DNA from: Rhabdothermincola salaria
Lineage (GTDB): Bacteria > Actinomycetota > Acidimicrobiia > Acidimicrobiales > Acidimicrobilacustridaceae
Reading direction: 5' to 3'
Length of the DNA stretch: 64,000 nucleotides
Assembly (NCBI RefSeq): GCF_021246445.1
Contig: NZ_JAJQXW010000004.1
Coordinates: 1 to 64,000, forward strand
Part shown: positions 25,554-34,130 of the stretch, in pieces
Layout of the letters: each line of letters opens with the position of its first letter
How positions within the stretch are numbered: the stretch's first letter is position 1
Program-made: the position numbers and the translations under genes
Notes under the pieces: model-generated
Database searches by the model: none
What the model saw: only the letters and a program-made list of their open reading frames with translations
What the model was told of the DNA's origin: nothing

Positions 25554-25569
25554 ACAAACGTCTGTTCTA
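25554..25569. promoter_or_regulatory. Possible LexA (SOS) box
   Basis: acaaacgtctgttcta resembles the actinobacterial SOS operator TCGAAC-N4-GTTCGA: the AAC-N4-GTTC core is intact (9 of 12 defined positions) and the spacing is right. It lies just upstream of the minus-strand DnaB-like gene (start 25529). Confidence 0.4.
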
Positions 25570-25701
25570 CTCTTGAAGGCCAAGTGATGCGAGACCACCT
25601 CTTGGGCCGAGGGCCCGCGGCGTCGTGCGCCGTGGCGTTCGACCGCGGGTTGCGGACCCACACCACTGCCTGCGCGTCCAAAGCCTCCTACGATCTCGGC
25701 C

Positions 25702-26451
25702 ATGCGGAGCTTGAAGGTCGTCGTGGTGGACGACGACTACTGGAAGCGCTCGTCGATGGCCCAGAAGCTCAACGAGCACCCGACGATCGCGGTGACCCAC
25801 GCCCTCAGCCAAGACGAGACGGCCACTTGGCCGCTCGAGAACTGGAGCGGGATCGACCTCGCAGTCGTCGACATCTTCGACGAGCACGCCCCTGGAGAGG
25901 TCGGCACGGACGTGTTCTCGGGCATCAAGGCCATCGAGATCTTGAAGCCGCTGCCCGTGCGGACCTTCGCGATCACACCGCACTGCCAGCACCCGCTGGT
26001 TCGTCTGCGGCTCCACCACGCCGGCGCCGACTGGCTCTACCACCGCTGGGAGATCAACGACCTCGACCTGCTCGTCGAAGCGCTGCTCGAACCCGACGAC
26101 GACCACCGTCCACTGACACCCTCGCCCTCCGAACTCGAGGACATCGGGTGCAAGGCATCTCGACCCAACGACGCCATCCGGCTCTATGAAGCCTCGCCGC
26201 TCTACGGCCGGTTGCGCACCGAGATCGGCCTGAAGGGTCTCGGCGTCCCCCGCCGGAAGGTCGACCAGCTCCGGGTCGCGGTCATGGAGACCGGCTTCGA
26301 GGGCACCGAGGAGCGCAGCGGGGCCGGCGAGCGAAGGATCCGAGCGCCTCGATGGCCGGACATCCGCGATCACCTCCTCGCAGCCCTCGGTCGAAGCGAC
26401 GTGCCGGCCACCGAGGTCGACCGACTCGACTGGGGCGCCGGCCATCGTTGA
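25702..26451 (+). CDS. Receiver-like regulator, paralog 1
   Basis: A 249-aa protein with a receiver-like N-terminal half: acidic cluster KVVVVDDDYWKR, an Asp in IDLAVVDIFDEHAPGEVGTD at the phospho-acceptor position, Thr in VRTFAITPHCQHPL. The conserved receiver Lys is missing (the loop reads HHAGADWLYHRWEIND). The C-terminal 90 residues (SPLYGRLRTEIGLKGLGV onward, RAPRWPDIRDHLLAALG) have no named output domain but look helical and basic. A close paralog lies at 46708-47466 with matching blocks throughout, so this is a genuine family. It is divergent from the DnaB-like gene. Confidence 0.75.
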   Translation: MRSLKVVVVDDDYWKRSSMAQKLNEHPTIAVTHALSQDETATWPLENWSGIDLAVVDIFDEHAPGEVGTDVFSGIKAIEILKPLPVRTFAITPHCQHPLVRLRLHHAGADWLYHRWEINDLDLLVEALLEPDDDHRPLTPSPSELEDIGCKASRPNDAIRLYEASPLYGRLRTEIGLKGLGVPRRKVDQLRVAVMETGFEGTEERSGAGERRIRAPRWPDIRDHLLAALGRSDVPATEVDRLDWGAGHR

Positions 26452-26461
26452 GGCGCGGACC

Positions 26462-26489
26462 GGGCCGGCGGGCTGCAGCCCGCCGGCCC
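26462..26489. terminator. Perfect 28-bp palindrome between convergent genes
   Basis: gggccggcgggctg followed directly by its exact complement cagcccgccggccc. It sits between the stops of the receiver-like gene (26451, plus) and the CHAP/lectin gene (26511, minus), the expected place for a shared two-way terminator. Confidence 0.75.
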
Positions 26490-26510
26490 TCGGGTCCGCC
26501 GCCCGACCTG

Positions 26511-27668
26511 TCACGTCCTTCCCGCGGTGCCGGACCACCACACGGGCGTGGACCCTCGGTAGATGACGAGGTTCCCGTCGGACTGCACCGAGAAGCGGCC
26601 TGCTCCGCTGCCGCCCGTGTGGGTGTGCCAGATGGCGCGACCGCCGCCGTAGGTCACCAGGTTGCCGTCGCTTTGGAACACGACGTACTCCTGAGCTCGC
26701 CAGTTGCTCGTCTTCCACGACGTGGCCCACAGGGCACGGCCGCTGGGCCCGTAGAGCACCAGGTTCCCGTCACCCTGCATGACGAAGCGGTACCGACCGT
26801 CCGCCGAGCGAACCGACATGCCCCGACGGAGGGTGCGGTTGTGACCCCACTCCGAGCCGGAGGCGACCCAACGGCCTCGCATGTCGGGCAGCTGGTCGAG
26901 GGTCGTGGCGCCGAGGCTGTGGGGGCCGGAGGTGCCCCGTCGCTTGAGCTCGTTGTACGTGCCGCCGTCCGGGACCCAGAGACGGGTGCCGTCGGGCGCC
27001 ACGTACCAGGTCGTGACGTTGTCGCCGCTCCAGCGGACCAACGAGTTGCGGTACTGGGACACCGATGTCGAGGGTGCTGGCGCAGGGGCGGGTGCGGGTG
27101 CCGTCGTCAGGTTCGGCACGTAGATGTAGGCATCAAAGCGGCCGGTGCGAGTACCGAAGCCTCCATCGCTGCGGTGGTTGTACTCCGACACGTTCACCGA
27201 GCCGTCGGCGTTGACGCTCTCGACGAAGGCCACGTGGCCGTAGCCGCCGTTGGTGACCGCGATCGAGCGAGCCCGTGGTGTCGCCGACACGGTCCAGCCG
27301 AGGGCTCGGGCGTTGTCGTCCCAGTTGGTGGCGTTGCCGAAGCGCTTGCCGCCCATGGTGTTGGCGAACGGCACACCGAGGCTGTTGATCTTCCACGCCA
27401 CGTAGTCGGTGCAGTTGCGGTACGAGAAGCCCCACTGGGAGTACTGCTCAGCGGAGCTGAACCACCCACTGCGGTCTCGGTCGACGCACCACGAGTAGAT
27501 GCCGAACTGACCGGCGCAGTTGGTCGCGCTGCTGTGGGGGTAGCCACCGGTCGCTGCGGCCTCTCGGGGCGTCGTCGCCAGCCCGGTGCCGGCCAGCAGC
27601 GCCGCCAGCGCAGCGGTCGAGGCCACCCGCTTCAGGGTGCGGTGCACAGGTCGGTCCTTGGTCGTCAT
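26511..27668 (-). CDS. Secreted CHAP amidase/peptidase with B-lectin domain
   Basis: A 385-aa exported protein. Signal peptide (HRTLKRVASTAALAALLAGT, AAATGG). Residues about 50-170 are a CHAP domain with catalytic Cys in YRNCTDYVAWKINS and His in GYGHVAFVESVN, which cleaves peptidoglycan amide bonds. After an Ala/Pro linker and a WYVAPDGTRLWVPDGGTYNE segment, the C-terminal 110 residues hold three bulb-lectin repeats of the Q-x-D-G-N-x-V-x-Y type (MQGDGNLVLYG, FQSDGNLVTYG, VQSDGNLVIYR) that bind mannose-like sugars. GAAGGGG sets the ATG. Likely cell-wall hydrolase or exported lytic effector. Confidence 0.88.
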   Translation of the reverse strand: MTTKDRPVHRTLKRVASTAALAALLAGTGLATTPREAAATGGYPHSSATNCAGQFGIYSWCVDRDRSGWFSSAEQYSQWGFSYRNCTDYVAWKINSLGVPFANTMGGKRFGNATNWDDNARALGWTVSATPRARSIAVTNGGYGHVAFVESVNADGSVNVSEYNHRSDGGFGTRTGRFDAYIYVPNLTTAPAPAPAPAPSTSVSQYRNSLVRWSGDNVTTWYVAPDGTRLWVPDGGTYNELKRRGTSGPHSLGATTLDQLPDMRGRWVASGSEWGHNRTLRRGMSVRSADGRYRFVMQGDGNLVLYGPSGRALWATSWKTSNWRAQEYVVFQSDGNLVTYGGGRAIWHTHTGGSGAGRFSVQSDGNLVIYRGSTPVWWSGTAGRT

Positions 27669-27932
27669 GGTGAACCCCTTCTCCGCCTGCGATGAGGCGC
27701 TCGTGGTCGGCCACGACAGGAGACCGCGGGCCGGCGCGCACTCATACGGGCCCGTGTGCGCGTCCTCGGTCCTCGTTCGTGGCAGAGGGGAGCCACCTCA
27801 CTGGGGGGCGTTGCGACCTCGAGGCGACCTCGACGGCGGCGCTGTGCAATCGAGCCCCTCCCACTGCTCGCGGGTCGGTGGTCCTGTGCTGGTGGCACCG
27901 ATCAGTGCGCCGTCGACGAAAGGTCCACCACG

Positions 27933-28703
27933 ATGCGCTACTCCCCGTCTCACCGGCTTCGCCTGAGCGTCGCTGTCCTGACGGTTCTCGCTGTCGTCGG
28001 CATCCTGGCCTCGCCGGCCTCGGCCTCGACCGGGTCATACATGTCGACCCAGGGCGCTCACTACGGCTGCACCAATCGGAGCCTCCCCGGGTGCAATGCC
28101 CAGGGCTCCATCGGCGCTGGCACGCGGGTCAAGATGCACTGCTGGATCGACGACTCCTGGGCCGATGGTGCCTACCGGTCCAACCGATGGTTCTTCGTGA
28201 CCACCTCGAGCGGCATCCGCAACTTCGTCCACTCCAGCCGGGTGAGCAACCAGACCTCGGTGCCGCACTGCGGTAGCCACCGCGGCATCGCCGCCTCGCG
28301 GTGGGCCGCCATGCAGATCGGTGAGACACGTCCCTCCAACATCGCCGAGAAGGCCAACAACCCGACCATGGACCGCTGGAGCGGGTGGTGCTACGTGCTG
28401 GCCTGGGACTCCCACGCCCTCTCCCACGGAGCCCGACCTCTCAGCGGCTTCGGCAGCGCCAAGTCGACCTTCTACGCCTACCAGTCCCGGGGCAAGGTGA
28501 GCGGCAATCTCAACCACTCCGCCATCAGCATCGGCTCGATCGTGTTCTGGACGAACGGCACGTACGGTCACGCCGCCATCTACGCCGGTCAGGGCATGGT
28601 CGTCTCCACCCAGGGCAACGGCTCGAGCCTCCCCCCGAACGCCCGCCTGCCGATGAGCCACTTCGGCACCCCCGCCGGCTGGGTGAGCCCTGGCAACATC
28701 TGA
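27933..28703 (+). CDS. Secreted NlpC/P60-like cysteine peptidase
   Basis: A 256-aa exported protein: signal peptide LRLSVAVLTVLAVVGILASP with ASA cleavage; residues about 40-110 form an SH3-like region (GTRVKMHCWIDDSWADG, RSNRWFFVTTSSGIRNFVH); then a papain-like core with candidate nucleophile Cys in SGWCYVLAWDSH, the strand GSIVFWTNGTYGHAAIYAG carrying the His, and MVVSTQGNGS. The order Cys ... His fits the NlpC/P60-CHAP clan. It is divergent from the CHAP/lectin gene 264 bp away, so two wall hydrolases may share control. The intervening DNA 27669-27932 shows no gene. Confidence 0.75.
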   Translation: MRYSPSHRLRLSVAVLTVLAVVGILASPASASTGSYMSTQGAHYGCTNRSLPGCNAQGSIGAGTRVKMHCWIDDSWADGAYRSNRWFFVTTSSGIRNFVHSSRVSNQTSVPHCGSHRGIAASRWAAMQIGETRPSNIAEKANNPTMDRWSGWCYVLAWDSHALSHGARPLSGFGSAKSTFYAYQSRGKVSGNLNHSAISIGSIVFWTNGTYGHAAIYAGQGMVVSTQGNGSSLPPNARLPMSHFGTPAGWVSPGNI

Positions 28704-28884
28704 TGCCACCAGCAGCCGCTTGCCCTCTGGGGCCGCTGATCAGGCCGGTGGCGCGCCCGCTACGTTGCTCCCGGAGCAGAACAACCAGCTGGAGCCCGCT
28801 CAGTGCCGGGAGGAGCAACGGACACCGTGTACTCGGAAATCTGGTAGACGTGCACCGGCGACGGCCGGGATGGGGAGCGGTGGC

Positions 28885-29433
28885 GTGAGTGGCGGAGGTA
28901 TCGAGACGAGCCAGATGCACCCGAGAGCGCGCACCCGTTGGGCCGTCGGCGTAGCACTCGGCGTCGCCGTGGTGGCTGCGGGGGTCGTCGCCGTGGTCGC
29001 CTTGGCCGGCGACGCAGGGCACGACGATTCAGCTGCCGGGCAGCCCTCCGCCGCCCCCAGCGATATCGATCCCGCTGTGGCTCGGGCCACGCTCGAGTAC
29101 CTCGAGGAGCCAGGGCGGACGGTTCTGGTGTTCGACGAGGTGGCGGCGGAGGGCATCGTCGAGATGGGCCCGACCGCCGAGCCGGACGTCTGCGATCGGA
29201 TCGCCGGCGAGCTGTCGGCCCAGGTCGGCAGCAGTGCCCAGCTCCGAGACCTGACCCTCGCCGTCCCCGACGTGGAGCTCACCAACATCGCCCTCGGAAC
29301 CCAAGCGGCGGCGCTCGATGCGCTCCTGTTCTGCGACGACGCTGCGGCGTTCACCTCCGAGCACGCCGCGGTGACGTCCGGCCGCGAGGCCATGGACGCC
29401 CGCCTGGCCGACCTCGAGGTAGCAGCCCGATGA
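28885..29433 (+). CDS. Membrane-anchored protein, first in SGNH operon
   Basis: A roughly 182-aa protein with one N-terminal membrane helix (RWAVGVALGVAVVAAGVVAV) and an acidic exported domain containing two Cys (PDVCDRIAGELSAQ, LLFCDDAAAFTSE). No domain recognised. The GTG at 28885 follows GGGGAG; ATG codons at 28870 and 28915 are alternatives. Its TGA overlaps the ATG of the SGNH hydrolase gene (ATGA), so it is translated with it and probably acts at the membrane surface. Confidence 0.65.
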   Translation: MSGGGIETSQMHPRARTRWAVGVALGVAVVAAGVVAVVALAGDAGHDDSAAGQPSAAPSDIDPAVARATLEYLEEPGRTVLVFDEVAAEGIVEMGPTAEPDVCDRIAGELSAQVGSSAQLRDLTLAVPDVELTNIALGTQAAALDALLFCDDAAAFTSEHAAVTSGREAMDARLADLEVAAR

Positions 29434-31556
29434 GTGGCAGCCGCGCCCAGCGCCTCGCGCTCGCGACGCTCACCGTGCTCGTCGTCGCCAGCACCATGTT
29501 CGGGGTCTCGCCATCTCCGGTGACAGCCGACGAGCATCCTCAGGACCTTCGATGGCTGGCCATGGGCGACTCCTACTCCTCGGGCGAAGGCACCGTGAAC
29601 GTGGCCCCCGACGGACCGGACAAGTGCCAACGAGCCGACGGCGTCGGTGGCGAACAGCCCCCGTCGAGGGCGTGGCCGATCGTGGCAAGTGACTCCCTCA
29701 CCGACGCATCGGTTACCGATCTGGTCCTCCGAGCCTGCACGGGGGCCACGACCGCCAACCTGTTCAACCCGGAGGTGCACTTCGGCCTCTTGAACCTCAC
29801 GACCACCACTCGAGAGCCGCAGTGGACGCCGGCGGATGGCCGCTTCGACCTCGTGACCCTCACGGCGGGCGGCAACGACATCGGCTTCGCCGACACCCTC
29901 GCCAAGTGCCTCGCAGGCGGGTTCACGGTGATCGGCGCCACCAGCGTGCTGCGCCGGGTTGCGCCGGTCGCCGACTTCCTCGCGCCTGGCATCGACAGCT
30001 GCCTCCTCCAGCCCGAGGAGACCCAGGCCGAGATCGTGCAGCTGGGCGACGACCTGCGACGCTACTTCGAGCACCTCGCTGACCAGGTAGTGCACCCAGG
30101 CGGCCTAGTTGTTGTCGCCGGCTACCCCAACCTGGTGAGCGAACCCGACGCCTGGAACCCACAGAAGGTCTTCGCAGGGCGCTGCGAGACCATCAGCCCG
30201 GGCGACGCCCGAACGCTGCGGGGGCTGGCCGGCACACTGAACGCCACGATCGGCCAGGCCGCGGCCGACGTGGACGGACGCAACGGCGTCACGTTCACCT
30301 TCATCGACCAGCACGCTGAGCTCTACGAGCACGACGGGGAGCACCACAGCCTTTGCGGCCGCGACGACCCTTGGCTCAACGGGTTGACCGCCGGCATCAC
30401 CAGCGGAGACCGACCACGCAAGGAACGCTCCTTCCACCCACACGACGTCGGCCACACCAGGCTCGGCGAGCTGGCCGCGACACACATCGACGACCACGAC
30501 TGGAGCAGCCTCGATCGCCGGAGCCCTGCGGAGCGAGCCGCTGCCGGGCGACCGGAACGAACCCAGGTGCTGTTCAGCGACTACGACCGCGCCACAGGTG
30601 GGAGCACGGTGTACGAGTTAGACGGCACGACCGTGGCCCGCATCCCTGATGTGGGTGACGTCACGGCGGGCGCGTGGAGCGACGACCGGCGATGGCTGGC
30701 GATGATGGGCCACGACCAGATCACCTTCAGGGACGCTCGAACGACAGACCAGCAGGCGCAGCCATGCCCCGCCTGCGACGGTGTGGCCTTCGCCGCCGAC
30801 GGAATCGCCTGGACGATCACCACCGACGGTGAGCTGCTCGGATTCGACCCGGCCCTACCGAACGACCCGCGTCGGGTGGCAACCGACCTGGCGACCCTTC
30901 GCCAACAGGACGTCTTCGACACGGTGGCGGTCCGCGGAGTTGCCGCCGACGGAGGCATCGTGGTGGTGGCGAACCTCGAGCCTCCGTCGGCCTACGGCGG
31001 CCCCCAGAGCATCTTGAAGTACCGCACCGACGGGTCGCTCGCGGCCCGGCACGACTCCCAGGCCAACATCGCCCTCCGACACCCCCGGATGAGCGCCGAT
31101 CGAGGTCAGATGTTCTTCGCATCCGGTGGACGCTCCGGATGTGCGTACCACTTTGAGGAGATCTACCGGCTCGACCTGGCGACGTGGCAGGTCTCGACCA
31201 TCGGCATCCCCGAGGAACCAGACAGCGTCCGTGTGGCCAACATCATCCCTGCAGGTTCGGAGCTCTGGGCCGTGGTGAGTCTCAACCGCAGCTCCGATGC
31301 GTGCGACGACTCCCTCGCCGACCACGAGCTCTGGCACCATGCGAACGGCACCTGGAGCCTGGTCGACCCTGGACCGATCGCCGACACTTGGCCCATGGCG
31401 GCCAACCAGAAGTGGGTGTCGATCCCCGAGGGCTACGAGCGCGCGACCTTCAGCGAGGTCGACGGACAGGGCACCCGGATCGCCGATGACGCTCGATTCA
31501 TCGCCGCGACGCCGGTGGACGATCCAGCGCAGGTCGCAGAGGCCCTGGGACCATGA
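29430..31556 (+). CDS. Secreted SGNH hydrolase with beta-propeller-like C-terminus
   Basis: A 708-aa exported protein. Signal peptide (RLALATLTVLVVASTMFG). Residues about 35-355 are an SGNH/GDSL esterase: block I MGDSYSSGEG with the Ser nucleophile, block III TAGGNDIGF, block V HPHDVGH supplying Asp and His. From about residue 370 on, repeated strands (VLFSDYDRATGG; VTAGAWSDDRRWLAMMGH; GVAADGGIVVVANLE; PRMSADRGQMFFASGG) form a TolB/WD-type propeller. The overlap with neighbours on both sides (ATGA twice) places it in one operon with a UbiA-like protein. Likely deacylates or acylates a lipid or cell-wall glycan. Confidence 0.82.
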   Translation: MSGSRAQRLALATLTVLVVASTMFGVSPSPVTADEHPQDLRWLAMGDSYSSGEGTVNVAPDGPDKCQRADGVGGEQPPSRAWPIVASDSLTDASVTDLVLRACTGATTANLFNPEVHFGLLNLTTTTREPQWTPADGRFDLVTLTAGGNDIGFADTLAKCLAGGFTVIGATSVLRRVAPVADFLAPGIDSCLLQPEETQAEIVQLGDDLRRYFEHLADQVVHPGGLVVVAGYPNLVSEPDAWNPQKVFAGRCETISPGDARTLRGLAGTLNATIGQAAADVDGRNGVTFTFIDQHAELYEHDGEHHSLCGRDDPWLNGLTAGITSGDRPRKERSFHPHDVGHTRLGELAATHIDDHDWSSLDRRSPAERAAAGRPERTQVLFSDYDRATGGSTVYELDGTTVARIPDVGDVTAGAWSDDRRWLAMMGHDQITFRDARTTDQQAQPCPACDGVAFAADGIAWTITTDGELLGFDPALPNDPRRVATDLATLRQQDVFDTVAVRGVAADGGIVVVANLEPPSAYGGPQSILKYRTDGSLAARHDSQANIALRHPRMSADRGQMFFASGGRSGCAYHFEEIYRLDLATWQVSTIGIPEEPDSVRVANIIPAGSELWAVVSLNRSSDACDDSLADHELWHHANGTWSLVDPGPIADTWPMAANQKWVSIPEGYERATFSEVDGQGTRIADDARFIAATPVDDPAQVAEALGP

Positions 31557-33673
31557 CGTCTGCTGATCCTGCGGCGCCCGGGCCGCAGTTCGACATCCTC
31601 ATCTCGGAGCTGGCCGAGGCCCGTGACGACGAGCGCTCGATGGTCACCCAGTACGTGGCTCTGGTGAGCATCGGGCTCGCGTTGGTCCTCGCCCTGGCCG
31701 TTCTCTTATTCCGAACCTGCCCGGCCGGGTACTGCGAGGATCCATTGGCCTCTGCGGTGCCGGGGAGTTCGTCGGTGGCGGTGGCCGGAGACGCAGCCGT
31801 ACAGGCGAGCAACCCTTCCACGGGTTCGGTCACCGCGCGCGGCCTCACCATCGTGCCGTCGTGGGTCTACTTTGCGGCGCCACTTCTGCCTGTGGCCCTT
31901 CTGTCCTTCGGAGCGCTGCTGTCGGCGGAGCAGACGCTGCGCTCGTACTACGTCCGTCGACTCGAGACGCAGCTGCACGACCTCTCCGGCCAGGCCGAGG
32001 ATGAACTGCCGCTTCCTTCGTGGGAGCACCTACAGCTCGAGGTGCACGGCCAACGCGACGGGTCCCGTCTTGCCCTGGCGAACTGGAGCCTGCTGTACGT
32101 GGTGTTGGTGGGGCTCTTGTTCGGCATCGTGCTCATGGCCACGATCAAGCTGCCGACATGGAGATTGCGGGGCGCCGGCCTGCTGGTCAACGTGGCGATC
32201 ACGCTCGTTCCGGTGCTGCTCGCGAATCGAGCCCGCAACGGCTATCGGTTGTGGCACGACGCGGAGGCGAAGCTCGGCGAACGCCTGGAGCGGACCCGAG
32301 CCGATTTTCCGGACCCTCGGTCCGCGCCTCCCGCGCGTGCTGATTCGAGCTCGTCCATCACTGGGGTGCCAGCCGAACCCGGCGATCCTGCTCCCGCCGA
32401 CAAGTCGATGGCCGCTGATCGACCCAAGGAAGTGAAGCAGCGCAGTTTCATCGGTTGGCTTCTCGTACCGAGAGCCGGCGAGGAACTGTTCGTGAAGCCG
32501 CTCATCGGTCCGATCCTCGCCGTTCTCACGACTCTGCTCGTCGCCGGGCAGTTCGACGATGAGTGGTTCTTGCGCCTCGCGACCGTGTTCCTCGTCTTCG
32601 AGTTCGGCGTGTACCAGGCGCGGTACCTGCTCAACGATGTCCGCGACCGCTACCAGGACCGGGCATTGGGAAAACGGCGGATGCCGCTCACTGGAGACGA
32701 CCAGATCGACAGAGTGCGGGTCGAGCAGGCCTTCCTCGCCTTCGTGGCCCGGCTCACCGGCGCCCTGGCGCTCGCTGTCCTTCTTCCACCCTCGGGTGGC
32801 CTCGGACTGCCGTTTCTGGTCCTCATCTCCGTGGGCGTGTTTGCGATCGCCGCGCCGTACGAGCGCCTGCGGAGCGCGATCGACACACAGCAGCCATCAC
32901 CGACCCTGGTGTGGCTCCTCACCGCCATGGTCGGCCTGGGCTACGGCCTTCGGACGCTGGCGGGACTCTGGGTCGTCGGCGGGCTCTCCCCTCTCAGCCT
33001 GGCGGTAGGGGCCATCACCGGCGCCGCGCTGGGAAGCCTCTTCGTCGCCCTGACCTGGGCCCTCGAGTCGACCGGTCGATCCAGTGCCGCGTGGCAAGAG
33101 TCCACCAACCACCGGCACTTCGCCATCTTCCGGACCTGGATCGAGACCCGTTGCACCACAGCGATCAACACCAAGACCGCAGTGCTCAAGTCCCGACAGG
33201 GGCTAATGGTGCCGTGGTCGATCTGGCTGCTCGTCGCCACGCCGTTCGCATCGGGATTCGTGCTGATCACCGCGGATGAGACGCCATCACCAGCGATCGT
33301 CGGAGCGGTGCTGCTCATCGCGTTCGGCGTCGGATGGGGCGGAGCCCTACCTCGAGTCGAGGTGTCTGGTCTCGTCGCGATCAGCGGATTGGCGCTCACG
33401 ACCGCGTGCCTCTGGTCGCTCGGACCTCGGACTGCGGTCCTGTCCGGGTTGATCCTGATCGGACCACTTGTGGTCTCTGTTGCGTTCAGGAGTCAGTCGT
33501 TCGACCAACTGCGAACGCCGCCCATCAAGCTTTCGTGGTTCGTCGTCGGCTGGAAGGTGATGCAGGCATGGTTCGCAACGACCCGTGACGGAGGGCAGAA
33601 GAGCGGGGACGAGGAGCCGTCGAGATCCGAGGGTGAACCGGATGCGGGCGCTCCAGTACCACCACACCACTGA
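31553..33673 (+). CDS. Polytopic membrane protein with UbiA-like domain
   Basis: A 706-aa membrane protein in two halves. The N-terminal half has about four helices separated by a cytosolic stretch. The C-terminal half (from about residue 310) has eight or so helices and contains LLNDVRDRYQDRALGKRRMP, an exact N-D-x-x-D-x-x-x-D motif, the Mg-prenyl-diphosphate site of UbiA-superfamily prenyltransferases. The second Asp motif is less clear. UbiA enzymes join a prenyl diphosphate to an acceptor; decaprenyl-phosphoribose synthase is the actinobacterial wall example. ATGA overlap with the SGNH gene; its end overlaps the HAD gene by about 30 bp. Confidence 0.7.
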   Translation: MTSADPAAPGPQFDILISELAEARDDERSMVTQYVALVSIGLALVLALAVLLFRTCPAGYCEDPLASAVPGSSSVAVAGDAAVQASNPSTGSVTARGLTIVPSWVYFAAPLLPVALLSFGALLSAEQTLRSYYVRRLETQLHDLSGQAEDELPLPSWEHLQLEVHGQRDGSRLALANWSLLYVVLVGLLFGIVLMATIKLPTWRLRGAGLLVNVAITLVPVLLANRARNGYRLWHDAEAKLGERLERTRADFPDPRSAPPARADSSSSITGVPAEPGDPAPADKSMAADRPKEVKQRSFIGWLLVPRAGEELFVKPLIGPILAVLTTLLVAGQFDDEWFLRLATVFLVFEFGVYQARYLLNDVRDRYQDRALGKRRMPLTGDDQIDRVRVEQAFLAFVARLTGALALAVLLPPSGGLGLPFLVLISVGVFAIAAPYERLRSAIDTQQPSPTLVWLLTAMVGLGYGLRTLAGLWVVGGLSPLSLAVGAITGAALGSLFVALTWALESTGRSSAAWQESTNHRHFAIFRTWIETRCTTAINTKTAVLKSRQGLMVPWSIWLLVATPFASGFVLITADETPSPAIVGAVLLIAFGVGWGGALPRVEVSGLVAISGLALTTACLWSLGPRTAVLSGLILIGPLVVSVAFRSQSFDQLRTPPIKLSWFVVGWKVMQAWFATTRDGGQKSGDEEPSRSEGEPDAGAPVPPHH

Positions 33674-34130
33674 TCTCGACACGGCGTTCCGCATGGCACG
33701 CGACCTGGGCGCGAGCGTCGTCGTCCTCGATGTCCACGGCACCGTGGCGTCCTTCGACGTCCAAGGGGTGTCTCTGCAGCACGCCGCCGCCGAAGCGATC
33801 GAGCTCGCTGGGACCTTGGGGCTCGCCGACATCGTCCTGCTCTCCAACGCTCGGCTCCCTTTCACCAGCCGAGACATCGGAGTGCCGGTCACTGAGCGGG
33901 CCAGGAAGCCCTGGAGGCGCCTACCGAGGCTCCGCCACCGTCGCGATGCCGTCGTCATCGGTGACCAGCTCATCACTGACGGGTTCCTCGCCTGGCGACT
34001 CGGCGCCCCGTTCGTCCATTGCACTCCGTATTCGAGGCAGGCTCCAGCGCTGCCCCGGGCTCAACACCTCATCGGAAGGTGCCTCAGGCGAACCCTGATG
34101 AGCGGCCACCAGAGTGACGGCGTCGAATGA
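33642..34130 (+). CDS. HAD phosphatase, YqeG-like
   Basis: A 162-aa HAD-IIIA-type phosphatase: motif I VVLDVHGTVASFD (D-x-x-G-T), motif II VLLSNARLPF, a Lys/Arg-rich segment (RARKPWRRLPRLRHRR) and motif IV VVIGDQLITDGFLAWRLG, the G-D-Q-x-x-T-D form of YqeG/GEP4-type enzymes that dephosphorylate lipid-linked phosphates such as phosphatidylglycerophosphate. The ATG at 33642 overlaps the UbiA-like gene by 32 bp; a GTG at 33633 is possible. With the UbiA-like protein it suggests a two-step make-and-dephosphorylate route for a prenyl-linked intermediate (inference). Confidence 0.75.
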   Translation: MRALQYHHTTDLDTAFRMARDLGASVVVLDVHGTVASFDVQGVSLQHAAAEAIELAGTLGLADIVLLSNARLPFTSRDIGVPVTERARKPWRRLPRLRHRRDAVVIGDQLITDGFLAWRLGAPFVHCTPYSRQAPALPRAQHLIGRCLRRTLMSGHQSDGVE

